Positions 1-5,567 of a stretch of 7,540 nt of DNA are shown here, in pieces. How positions within the stretch are numbered: the first letter of the stretch is position 1; the number at the start of each line of letters is the position of its first letter. A program made the translations under genes and the position numbers. This DNA is from Candidatus Bathyarchaeota archaeon (GTDB lineage Archaea > Thermoproteota > Bathyarchaeia > TCS64). The notes below the pieces were generated by a model, which saw only the letters and a program-made list of their open reading frames with translations, was not told the DNA's origin and ran no database searches. The stretch is taken from NCBI GenBank assembly GCA_003662205.1, contig QMXQ01000073.1, positions 1 to 7,540 of the forward strand. The letters are read 5' to 3'.

Positions 1-1
1 C

Positions 2-403
2 AGCCTCACGGAGGACGGGGAGCGGGTGCTGGCTCAGCTCCGGAGGATGACGGCGGGGGCGGAGGCGCCGAGGAGCGCGCACACGGTGGCCGCCCACAAC
101 TACGCGGTCCTCGTCAAAGGCGCCGCGAACCTCATCAGGCTGGGCGTGGAGCAGAGGGACGCCGCCCTCATGGCGGGGGCGAGGGGCGCGACGACGCTGC
201 TGTACGACGGCGCCCGCTTCCACATGCCGGGCATGGAGATCGAGGTCGAACCAACTCTCGCCCGTTTCTTGGTCGACCGTCTGAGGCCGTCGGCGGGGGA
301 CATCGTCATCATCGGGACCGCGGATACACCCTCCGCGGCGGAGATAGGCGCCAAGACCGCGGCGCTGGAGCTGCTGGAGGAGATGGAGGCCGGCCCGGAC
401 TAG
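2..403 (+). CDS. Unrecognised protein, C-terminal part (5' end outside window)
   Basis: The reading frame is open from the first complete codon at position 2 to a TAG stop at 401-403, giving about 133 residues. A GTG at 26 could act as a start, but the frame continues upstream of it with ordinary codons, so this is most likely the tail of a longer protein. The visible part is soluble and alpha/beta in character. An Ala-rich helix (AAHNYAVLVKGAANLIRLGV) is followed by a short strand pair around GATTLLYDG. Then comes a hydrophobic strand, DIVIIGTADTP, and an Ala-rich C-terminal helix ending in an acidic tail. The strand-turn-helix at VIIGTADTPSAAEIG resembles a Rossmann-like nucleotide or phosphate loop, but this is only an impression. 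I see no catalytic signature I can name. It converges on the transporter gene, with 6 bases between the two stop codons. It is very likely a real gene; its function is unknown. Confidence 0.7.
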   Translation, partial: SLTEDGERVLAQLRRMTAGAEAPRSAHTVAAHNYAVLVKGAANLIRLGVEQRDAALMAGARGATTLLYDGARFHMPGMEIEVEPTLARFLVDRLRPSAGDIVIIGTADTPSAAEIGAKTAALELLEEMEAGPD

Positions 404-409
404 CTCGGA

Positions 410-1657
410 CTAGACCTCGGCCTCCTCGGGCTCCTCAATGAGGGCGATGAACATGAGGCCCAGCGCGACCATGGCCGCCGAGAGGATGTACCAGGGGAGC
501 GACCGGTTGTAGTTGTAGATGTAGCCGCTGCAGAGGGAGCCCGCCGTCTGGCTGATCATGGTGAGGACGCCGCTGCCCCAGGCGCCCCCCATGATCCAGA
601 AGCCGCCCCCGCCGATGGAGGCCATGATGCGCCCCCGCTTGCTCCGGGGGGTCATGTCCGCGAACAGGGTCTGGATGGCGGGGAGAAGGAAGGTGTTCGT
701 CAGGGCGCCCGCTATGCTGAGGAGCAGTATCTCTAGGAAGGTCGTGGCCGTGAGGAAGAGGAGGACGGGGACGGCGCTGATGAGGAGGCAGACGCCCGCA
801 ACCCACTTTTTGCTCAGGCGGTCGACCAGGCCGCCGGCGGGGATGGAGAGGATGACGTTCATCGCGCCGGTTATCAGCATCAGGGTTCCCCACTGCTGCG
901 TGGAGATGCCGACGTCCTCGTAGGCCCTGACGATCCAGAAGGGGCTCGCGATGGAGACGAAGAAGATGCAGGCGGAGACGAGGAGCGAGAGCGTCAGCAG
1001 CGGCCTCGACGCCTCCCTTATCGTCTCTAGGACGCTCCTGTAGGCGGTCACCAGCATCCTCGGGGCGCCGCGGAGGGAGACCTCAATCTGGTTGGGCCTC
1101 TCCACCGTCTCCTTCAGGAACTTCAGCCTGAGGGTCGCCACGACGAGGCCCGCGATGAAGCCGGCGGCGTAGAGGCCGCGCATGGCCGCCCTGATGCCGT
1201 AGGTCTCGATGAGCCAGCCGCCGATCATGGGCGAGGCGATGCCGACGGCGCTGGGGATGGCCATGGTGGTGGCGAAGCCGATGCCTCGCCTCTCCGGCGG
1301 GAGGGAGTCCGCCATCAGCGCCTGCATCGCGGGGACGTAGAAGGTGACGAGGCTCTGCATGAACATGCCGACGGCCAGCCACTCCCAGCTTGAGGCGAAG
1401 ACGAAGATGAGAAAGGTGAAGGCGAAGACGTAGGTCATATATCCCATCACTCTGATGCGGCCCTGGTAGTCGGCGATATAGCCGCCGAGGGGGTAGAGGA
1501 TCATGCCCGCGAGGTTGCCGACGGCCATCACCATGCCGATGGTCTCGTAGCGGCCGCCGAGGGCGAGGACGTAGAGCGATAGGAAGGGCCAGACGACGTC
1601 TACGGAGATCCGCCAGAGGGTGCTGCATATCGTCAGCACTAGGACGTTGCCGCGCAT
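410..1657 (-). CDS. Major facilitator superfamily (MFS) transporter
   Basis: An integral membrane transporter of about 415 residues with roughly twelve hydrophobic segments, the usual size for the family. The MFS motif A is clear in the loop between helices 2 and 3 (GGYIADYQGR, residues 58-67). Its repeat in the second half is GGLVDRLSKK (275-284). The equivalent cytoplasmic loops LPPERRG (119-125) and TPRSKRGR (336-343) also fit the two-fold pseudo-symmetry. The C-terminus is short and acidic (EEPEEAEV). The frame stays open upstream to 1882, but I chose the ATG at 1657. The residues before it are not transporter-like, and a TATA-like box at 1724-1730 on this strand would place transcription start near 1700. 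A GTG at 1678 is the alternative start. The substrate cannot be read from sequence; homologues include drug and sugar exporters. It is transcribed divergently from the DsrE-like gene. Confidence 0.88.
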   Translation of the reverse strand: MRGNVLVLTICSTLWRISVDVVWPFLSLYVLALGGRYETIGMVMAVGNLAGMILYPLGGYIADYQGRIRVMGYMTYVFAFTFLIFVFASSWEWLAVGMFMQSLVTFYVPAMQALMADSLPPERRGIGFATTMAIPSAVGIASPMIGGWLIETYGIRAAMRGLYAAGFIAGLVVATLRLKFLKETVERPNQIEVSLRGAPRMLVTAYRSVLETIREASRPLLTLSLLVSACIFFVSIASPFWIVRAYEDVGISTQQWGTLMLITGAMNVILSIPAGGLVDRLSKKWVAGVCLLISAVPVLLFLTATTFLEILLLSIAGALTNTFLLPAIQTLFADMTPRSKRGRIMASIGGGGFWIMGGAWGSGVLTMISQTAGSLCSGYIYNYNRSLPWYILSAAMVALGLMFIALIEEPEEAEV

Positions 1658-1722
1658 GAAGCTGAAGGTCCCCGACACCTCCGTCCCCTCCGGCGAATAC
1701 CTCCACCAACTCCATGCGAGGA

Positions 1723-1730
1723 GTTTTAAA
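1723..1730 (-). promoter_or_regulatory. TATA-like box for the MFS transporter
   Basis: On the minus strand this reads TTTAAAAC, close to the archaeal TATA consensus, within an otherwise G+C-rich stretch. It lies about 70 bases before the ATG at 1657 and about 50 before the GTG at 1678. A start site about 25 bases downstream (near 1700) gives a short leader. It rules against the longest version of the transporter ORF. Confidence 0.5.
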
Positions 1731-1770
1731 CCTATCCCTCGTAGGCCTAGAAAACATTCCTCGGCCCAAG

Positions 1771-1778
1771 GCTTATAA
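1771..1778 (+). promoter_or_regulatory. TATA-like box for the DsrE-like gene
   Basis: GCTTATAA in a G+C-rich background. Transcription would begin about 25 bases on, near 1800, just before the GGAG at 1802-1805 and the TTG start at 1812. Together with the minus-strand box at 1723-1730 it makes a compact divergent promoter region of about 150 bases. Confidence 0.5.
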
Positions 1779-1801
1779 CGCACACCCGTCCATTCCCTGT
1801 T

Positions 1802-1805
1802 GGAG
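1802..1805 (+). promoter_or_regulatory. Ribosome binding site deciding the TTG start at 1812
   Basis: GGAG lies six bases before the TTG at 1812. This favours 1812 over the in-frame TTG at 1800, which would need a leaderless UUG start. No ATG is available near this end of the frame. Confidence 0.45.
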
Positions 1806-1811
1806 ATTTTC

Positions 1812-2231
1812 TTGGCTGAAGCGAGGAAGCTGGCCTTGATCGTCCACAGCGGCACGCTGGACAAGCTCCTCGGCGCCCTCATCCTCGCATCGACGGCGGC
1901 AGCCCTGGACTTCGAGGTCCACCTCTACTTCACCTTCTGGGGGCTGATGATGCTGAAGAAGGGCGAGATGGAGAAGGCGGGGCTCCCGGCGACCCATCGG
2001 CACATGGAGGAGCAGCTGAGGGAGAAGCTGAAGGCGATGAACTACCCCACGCCCTACGAGATGATCCGGAGGCTCAAGGCGTCGGGCAGGGCGAGGCTCT
2101 ACGCCTGCACCCCCACCATGGAGATGTTCGGCATCGCCCGGGAGGACCTGATCCCCGAGGTGGACACCCTGGCCGGGGCCGCGACCTTCTTCGATGTGGC
2201 CGCCGACGCCGCGGTCACACTCTTCATCTGA
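1812..2231 (+). CDS. DsrE2-type DsrE/DsrF/DrsH-like family protein
   Basis: A small cytosolic alpha/beta protein of 139 residues from a TTG start. It has an N-terminal strand ARKLALIVHSG (residues 4-13), then a helix rich in Ala and Leu. FEVHLYFTFWGLMMLKKG follows (34-51), which is the typical DsrE2 strand with an FTFWGL segment. The sole cysteine is C99 in YACTPTMEMFGI, where this family carries its reactive cysteine. The protein ends with the characteristic A-D-A-A-V-T-L-F-I strand. In characterised relatives the cysteine carries sulfur as a persulfide or thiosulfonate, handing it on with TusA-like or heterodisulfide-reductase-like partners. None of those partners lies in this window, so the partner is unknown. 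It has its own promoter and is divergent from the transporter. Family assignment is strong; the exact role is inferred. Confidence 0.88.
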   Translation: MAEARKLALIVHSGTLDKLLGALILASTAAALDFEVHLYFTFWGLMMLKKGEMEKAGLPATHRHMEEQLREKLKAMNYPTPYEMIRRLKASGRARLYACTPTMEMFGIAREDLIPEVDTLAGAATFFDVAADAAVTLFI

Positions 2232-2238
2232 GGGCCGG

Positions 2239-2260
2239 GGGCACAGCCCAACTTTTATTT
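2239..2260 (+). terminator. Hairpin plus T-rich tract after the DsrE-like gene, overlapping the next promoter
   Basis: GGGC (2239-2242) and GCCC (2246-2249) can pair across an ACA loop, immediately followed by AACTTTTATTT. In Archaea the T-rich tract itself is the main termination signal. The same T/A stretch (2253-2260) is also the best TATA-like candidate for the downstream cyclotransferase gene, so it may serve both purposes. Only a 4-bp stem is seen, so this is tentative. Confidence 0.35.
2253..2260 (+). promoter_or_regulatory. TATA-like box for the cyclotransferase-like gene
   Basis: TTTTATTT lies about 30-36 bases before the ATG at 2289. This would give a leaderless or almost leaderless transcript, in line with the absence of a well-spaced ribosome binding site. 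It lies within the T-rich stretch after the preceding gene. Confidence 0.4.
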
Positions 2261-2288
2261 GATTCAAGCGGATATTCCCTGGGGAGCC

Positions 2289-2738
2289 ATGTTCCACTTC
2301 GCCTACGGGTCGAACCTCTCCTCCAAGTTCCTGAGGCGCCACTGCCCGAGCGCAGAGTTCATCATGAGGGCCTGCCTCCCCAACTTTCGCGTCGCCTTCC
2401 CCTTCTACTCGAAGAAGCGGAAGGGCGGCATCAGCAGCATCATCCCCGACCCAGGGAAGCTCGTGAGGGGCGTCATCTACGAGGTCCCGGAGGACGAGAT
2501 GGAGAAGCTGGACGAGGTCGAGGGCGTGCCCCAGGGCCTCTACGTCCGCCAGACTTTCCTCGTCCTAGGGGAGGACGGGGATCTCCACCGCGCCGACCTC
2601 TACAGGGTGGTGGACCCGGCCGGGCCCTTCACCCCCGCCCGCAGCTACGTCGAGCTGATGGTGGAGGGCGCCGAGGAGCACGGCCTCGACCCCGACTACG
2701 TCGAGACCCTCAGGAGATTGCTCAGAGCTCTGAGGTGA
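2289..2738 (+). CDS. Gamma-glutamylcyclotransferase-like (AIG2/GGCT fold) protein
   Basis: A cytosolic protein of 149 residues. It opens with FAYGSNL (residues 4-10), the conserved YGSNL loop that binds the gamma-glutamyl moiety in this fold. The segment GGISSIIPDPGKLVRGVIYEV (46-66) matches the family pattern of a glycine-rich strand followed by G-V-x-Y-x-V. Glu78 in LDEVEG is at the position of the catalytic glutamate, followed by the expected Y85. The C-terminal SYVELMVEGAEEHGL (119-133) is also typical. Family members release 5-oxoproline from gamma-glutamyl peptides or amines. The true substrate here is unknown because most archaea do not make glutathione. I chose the ATG at 2289 because the family begins right before the YGSN loop and a TATA-like box lies about 30 bases upstream. 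The upstream TTG at 2259 lies in that box. It converges on the amidohydrolase, with 7 bases between stops. Confidence 0.88.
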   Translation: MFHFAYGSNLSSKFLRRHCPSAEFIMRACLPNFRVAFPFYSKKRKGGISSIIPDPGKLVRGVIYEVPEDEMEKLDEVEGVPQGLYVRQTFLVLGEDGDLHRADLYRVVDPAGPFTPARSYVELMVEGAEEHGLDPDYVETLRRLLRALR

Positions 2739-2745
2739 AGACGGC

Positions 2746-4440
2746 TCAACGCCTCTCGTAGACGACCTCGCCGCCGACGATGGTCATAAGGACCTTCGTG
2801 TCGATAATCTCCTCGGGGTCTATGGTGAGGATGTCCCTGTCGAGGACCACCATGTCGGCGAGCTTTCCCGGCTCCAGAGAACCCTTCTCATCTTCCACCC
2901 CTTCCAGGTAGGCGCCGTTTATAGTGTAGACCCTGATGGCGTCCATCACCGATATCGCCTGCTCCTCTGCCAGAACCTTCTCCCTCTGGGTTCTCCTCGT
3001 CACGCAGCCGTAGATGCCCGTGATGGCCCAGTTGCGGCCGAAGCCGTCGCTGTTCCCGCCGGCGACGATGCCGTATTCCCTGAAGCTGCGCATCGGATAG
3101 TAGCCCCGCATCCGCTCCTCGCCGAGGGCGTCGAGGTGGCTGTCACCGATGGGATAGCAGAATCCGATGGAGGCGGAGACGGCGACGCCCAGCCGCCTCA
3201 TCCGCTCCAGCTGAGGTTCCTCAACGTAGCCGGCGTGTTCGATCCTGTGGCGGTGGTCCTCCCGAGGCCTTCTCCTCAGCGCCTCCTCCACGGCGTCGAG
3301 GGCCATGTCGATGGCCCGGTCGCCGATGGCGTGGATGCACACTCGAAGCCCCGCGAGGTGGCACCTCACCGTCTCCTCCGTCAACTCCTCCTGGGTTACC
3401 CTGACGATGCCCCTGTTCTCAGGCTCATTCTCATAGGGCTTGTGTAGGGCCGCGGTGCGGGAGCCCATAGCCCCGTCAACACCCAGCTTGACGCCGATGA
3501 CCCGGAGCTTGTCGCCCCAGCCGAAGCCCGTGTGCAGCCCCTGCCTGGAGAGATCGCTGGTGGCGTATCCCTGGTAGGGGGTCATGCCGTCGAGCATAAG
3601 TCCAACCCTGAGGCGGAGTCTCCCCTGATTGAGGAGTTCTTGGTAGGCGAGGGCCTCGGGGGCCTTGATGTGGGCTTCGTGGATGGTGGTCAGCCCCCAG
3701 CTTAGCAGCTCCTCCTCCACCTGAGGCCAGTTCCGCACCATGATCTCCACCTCCTCCTCTGTGCTCGTGGTCGGAATTTTGGCTCTGACGAGGTTCATGG
3801 CGGCGAGTTCGTCGAGCCTCCCCGTCGGCTCCCCTGACCCGTCTTTCTCAATCCTTCCGCCCTGAGGTTGTGGGGTGTTCCTGTCGATGCCCGCCAGCCT
3901 GAGCGCTAGGCTGTTGGCGACGGCGTTGTGGCCGCCGGCTCGCCCGAGGTATATAGGGTGTCGGGTGGACGCCCTGTCGAGGTCGTATCTAGTGGGGAAC
4001 CGCCCCTCCTTGAGCTTAGACTCGTCGAACCAGTTGCCGATGATCCACTCTCCCGCCGGCTTCTCCGCCGCCTTCGCTCTGAGGGCTTCCACGATGTCGT
4101 CGATGGAGGTCATCGGGGGCGAGGCGCAATTCACCCAGTCTGCCTGCAGCCCCCGCCTGATGCAGTGTTCATGGCTGTCGATGAAGCCGGGGAGCACCGT
4201 CCTCCCCTTGAGGTCTATGATCCGAGTCCGTCTCCCCGCCAGACGTTTTATCTCCGCTGTCGATCCCGCCTTCAGAATCCTGCCGTCTCTCACCGCTACA
4301 GCCTCCGCTATTGTGTCGGAGGAATCAACCGTGATGATTTTCCCATTCACGAGCACGAGGTCCGCGTAAAGCTCCTCCGGGAAACCTTGGGCAGACAAGT
4401 CAAACGCCAATTTCAAACGGTGTTTCACGCTATTTAACAT
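2746..4440 (-). CDS. YtcJ-type metal-dependent amidohydrolase (Amidohydrolase family 3)
   Basis: A cytosolic hydrolase of up to 564 residues. The N-terminal beta-sandwich part starts at DLVLVNGKIITVD (27-39). The barrel begins at GFIDSHEH, where H90 and H92 are the first metal ligands. YtcJ-type signatures follow: GHNAVANSLAL (170-180), KLGVDGAMGSRTA (318-330), HAIGDRAID (370-378, H370) and HRIEHAGYV (398-406, H402). The catalytic aspartate is probably D465 in NSDGF. The C-terminal strand segment LEPGKLADMVVLDRD (522-536) closes the composite domain. Relatives hydrolyse amide or N-formyl bonds, but the substrate cannot be predicted. The start is uncertain. ATG 4440 gives about 27 extra residues compared with the core; GTG at 4356 (residue 29) would match the usual family start. 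It has no signal peptide. It is divergent from the SGNH hydrolase and convergent with the cyclotransferase gene. Confidence 0.92.
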   Translation of the reverse strand: MLNSVKHRLKLAFDLSAQGFPEELYADLVLVNGKIITVDSSDTIAEAVAVRDGRILKAGSTAEIKRLAGRRTRIIDLKGRTVLPGFIDSHEHCIRRGLQADWVNCASPPMTSIDDIVEALRAKAAEKPAGEWIIGNWFDESKLKEGRFPTRYDLDRASTRHPIYLGRAGGHNAVANSLALRLAGIDRNTPQPQGGRIEKDGSGEPTGRLDELAAMNLVRAKIPTTSTEEEVEIMVRNWPQVEEELLSWGLTTIHEAHIKAPEALAYQELLNQGRLRLRVGLMLDGMTPYQGYATSDLSRQGLHTGFGWGDKLRVIGVKLGVDGAMGSRTAALHKPYENEPENRGIVRVTQEELTEETVRCHLAGLRVCIHAIGDRAIDMALDAVEEALRRRPREDHRHRIEHAGYVEEPQLERMRRLGVAVSASIGFCYPIGDSHLDALGEERMRGYYPMRSFREYGIVAGGNSDGFGRNWAITGIYGCVTRRTQREKVLAEEQAISVMDAIRVYTINGAYLEGVEDEKGSLEPGKLADMVVLDRDILTIDPEEIIDTKVLMTIVGGEVVYERR

Positions 4441-4470
4441 CGACGCGGCTCGTCGTTACGCCGTTAACCC
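4429..4470 (-). promoter_or_regulatory. Promoter region of the amidohydrolase with two candidate TATA boxes
   Basis: Two minus-strand candidates compete. GTTAACGG (about 4468-4461) is about 25 bases before the ATG at 4440 and would give a leaderless message. GTTAAATAG (about 4437-4429) is a better TATA match but overlaps the first codons. It would put the transcript start near 4408, which would require an internal start such as TTG 4398 or GTG 4356. Confidence 0.3.
4441..4455. repeat. Inverted repeat CGACG-N5-CGTCG
   Basis: A perfect 5-bp inverted repeat with a five-base loop, abutting the ATG of the amidohydrolase in the divergent promoter region. It may be chance in G+C-rich DNA, or a protein-binding site. 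Confidence 0.3.
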
Positions 4471-4490
4471 GCTCCTTCTTCAGCGGACGC

Positions 4491-4503
4491 CGATGGTTCA
4501 TCG
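4491..4503. repeat. Inverted repeat CGATG-N3-CATCG
   Basis: A perfect 5-bp inverted repeat around GTT, lying just upstream of the TATA-like box of the SGNH hydrolase (4509-4516). The position suits an operator or activator site, but the arms are short. Confidence 0.3.
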
Positions 4504-4508
4504 AAAGA

Positions 4509-4516
4509 CCAAATAG
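4509..4516 (+). promoter_or_regulatory. TATA-like box for the SGNH hydrolase
   Basis: CCAAATAG lies about 30-37 bases before the ATG at 4546, with no ribosome binding site in between. This suggests a leaderless or nearly leaderless message. Confidence 0.4.
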
Positions 4517-4545
4517 GGGGCTGCGCGTCTTCCTTACGATATCCC

Positions 4546-5175
4546 ATGGTCGATAGGATCAGGTTCGTCGCCTTGGGGGACAGCCTCACCGTCGGCTTCC
4601 AGCCCCCATCGGCATTCCTTCCGGGAAAGGAGGAGTTCCCCTACACCCGGTTCCTGGAGATCATCCTCAGCAGGGAGCTGCCGGAGAAGGGGCTGGGCCA
4701 CCTGGAGGTCTCCTTCGGGAACGTGGGGATGCTGGGGGACACCACCCGGAGCATGCTCGAGCGGTTCGACGCCCACGTCGCCGCCCTGGAGCCCGACTAC
4801 GTCATCGTCTGGGGCGGCATCAACGACCTCTTCGGCCTCAAGGCGCCCGAGGAGATCCACGGCAACCTGAGGCGCATCTACGGGAAAGCCCTCGAAGCCG
4901 GCATCAAGCCCGTCGCCTGCACCCTCACCTCCGTCCAGGGCTTCGACGCCCTCCTCCCCCGGATCAGGGAGCTCAACGCCCTCATCACGGGGCACTGCGG
5001 GGCGCACGGCATCCCGGTGGCCGACCTCTTCGCCGCCACCTCCGATGAGTCGGGGCGGCTGCGGGAGGCCTTCTCCAGCGACGGCGTCCACCTCAACCAC
5101 GCCGGGTATCAGAGGGTCGCCTACACCATCTACTTCGAGGTCATCGAACCCCTCCTGGAGGAATGGCGGGGATAG
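4546..5175 (+). CDS. SGNH/GDSL-family hydrolase (esterase or lipase-like), cytosolic
   Basis: A 209-residue single-domain hydrolase with all blocks of the SGNH family. Block I is GDSLT (11-15) with nucleophile Ser13. Block II has its oxyanion glycine in NVGMLGDTT (59-67). Block III is GGIND (90-94) with Asn93. Block V is DGVHLN (179-184) with the Asp179/His182 pair of the catalytic triad. The fold alternates strands and helices as expected, for example YVIVWGG before block III. The protein starts directly at a strand (RIRFVALGDS) with no signal peptide or membrane segment, so it should act in the cytosol. Family members deacylate lipids, acyl-CoA, carbohydrates or other esters; the substrate here is unknown. 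The ATG at 4546 is supported by a TATA-like box about 32 bases upstream. It is followed by the separately promoted eS26 gene. Confidence 0.92.
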   Translation: MVDRIRFVALGDSLTVGFQPPSAFLPGKEEFPYTRFLEIILSRELPEKGLGHLEVSFGNVGMLGDTTRSMLERFDAHVAALEPDYVIVWGGINDLFGLKAPEEIHGNLRRIYGKALEAGIKPVACTLTSVQGFDALLPRIRELNALITGHCGAHGIPVADLFAATSDESGRLREAFSSDGVHLNHAGYQRVAYTIYFEVIEPLLEEWRG

Positions 5176-5212
5176 GACCCCTGCACCGTCGATAGGCGGG
5201 CAACCCAACAAG

Positions 5213-5217
5213 TTTTT
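5213..5217 (+). terminator. T-tract after the SGNH hydrolase
   Basis: A TTTTT run lies about 38 bases after the SGNH hydrolase stop and before the eS26 promoter. Archaeal RNA polymerase terminates at such runs, so this may end the upstream transcript. The run is short. Confidence 0.3.
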
Positions 5218-5224
5218 CGCACAG

Positions 5225-5234
5225 CATTTATAGG
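5225..5234 (+). promoter_or_regulatory. TATA-like box for the eS26 gene
   Basis: CATTTATAGG is a good archaeal TATA match in a G+C-rich setting. It lies 33-42 bases before the ATG at 5267. A purine-rich GAGGTGAG at 5251-5258 lies eight bases before the ATG and can act as the ribosome binding site if the transcript starts slightly upstream of it. Confidence 0.55.
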
Positions 5235-5266
5235 GGTCCTCGAATGTAAAGAGGTGAGGCTCAGGA

Positions 5267-5560
5267 ATGCCGAAGAAGAGGAGTAGCGGGGGACGGTCCA
5301 AGGGCGGCAAGGGCCGCTCGGGCATGGTGCAGTGCAGCTACTGCGGCGCCCTCGTCCCCCGAGACAAGGCCAAGAGGGTCACCAGGTGGACCTCCCTCGT
5401 CGACTCCAGGCTGCTGAAGGAGCTGCAGCAGCAGGGGGCCCGCATCTCAAGGGAGCGGACGACGAAGTACCTCTGCATCAGCTGCGCGGTCCACCGTGGC
5501 GTCGTCAAGGTCAGGGGTAAGGAGGAGAGGAAGAGCCGCCCGAGGCGGCGAAGGAGATAG
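5267..5560 (+). CDS. rps26e: Small ribosomal subunit protein eS26
   Basis: A 97-residue basic protein of the eukaryote-type S26 family, part of the small ribosomal subunit near the mRNA exit channel. The N-terminus is rich in Lys, Arg and Gly (MPKKRSSGGRSKGGKGRSG). The zinc-binding cysteines are C23-x2-C26 and C70-x2-C73, in CSYC and CISC. Between them lies the family core with PRDKAKRVTRW (31-41) and KYLCISCAVHRGVVKVR (67-83). It ends in a run of arginines, as is common for these proteins. The length is typical of archaeal members, which lack the long eukaryotic C-terminal tail. The ATG is supported by a purine-rich site eight bases upstream and a TATA-like box. It is the best single lineage marker here, because eS26 is known from TACK and Asgard archaea and eukaryotes but generally not from Euryarchaeota. 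Confidence 0.95.
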   Translation: MPKKRSSGGRSKGGKGRSGMVQCSYCGALVPRDKAKRVTRWTSLVDSRLLKELQQQGARISRERTTKYLCISCAVHRGVVKVRGKEERKSRPRRRRR

Positions 5561-5567
5561 CGGGAGC

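Noticed and set aside
1083..1769. Long minus-strand frame of 228 codons inside the transporter gene
   Set aside because: It is rich in Arg, His and Pro with no domain pattern, as expected for an out-of-frame shadow of G+C-rich coding DNA. The transporter frame has clear MFS motifs.
1658..1882. N-terminal extension of the transporter
   Set aside because: The extra 75 residues are not membrane-like, overlap the divergent gene and its promoter, and lie mostly upstream of the likely transcription start.
1773..2342. Minus-strand frame of 189 codons opposite the DsrE-like gene
   Set aside because: It spans a promoter and two real gene regions on the other strand and shows no motif.
4534..5325. 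Minus-strand frame of 263 codons opposite the SGNH hydrolase
   Set aside because: The composition is Gly/Val/Pro/Asp-rich without structure. The plus-strand hydrolase has all catalytic blocks.
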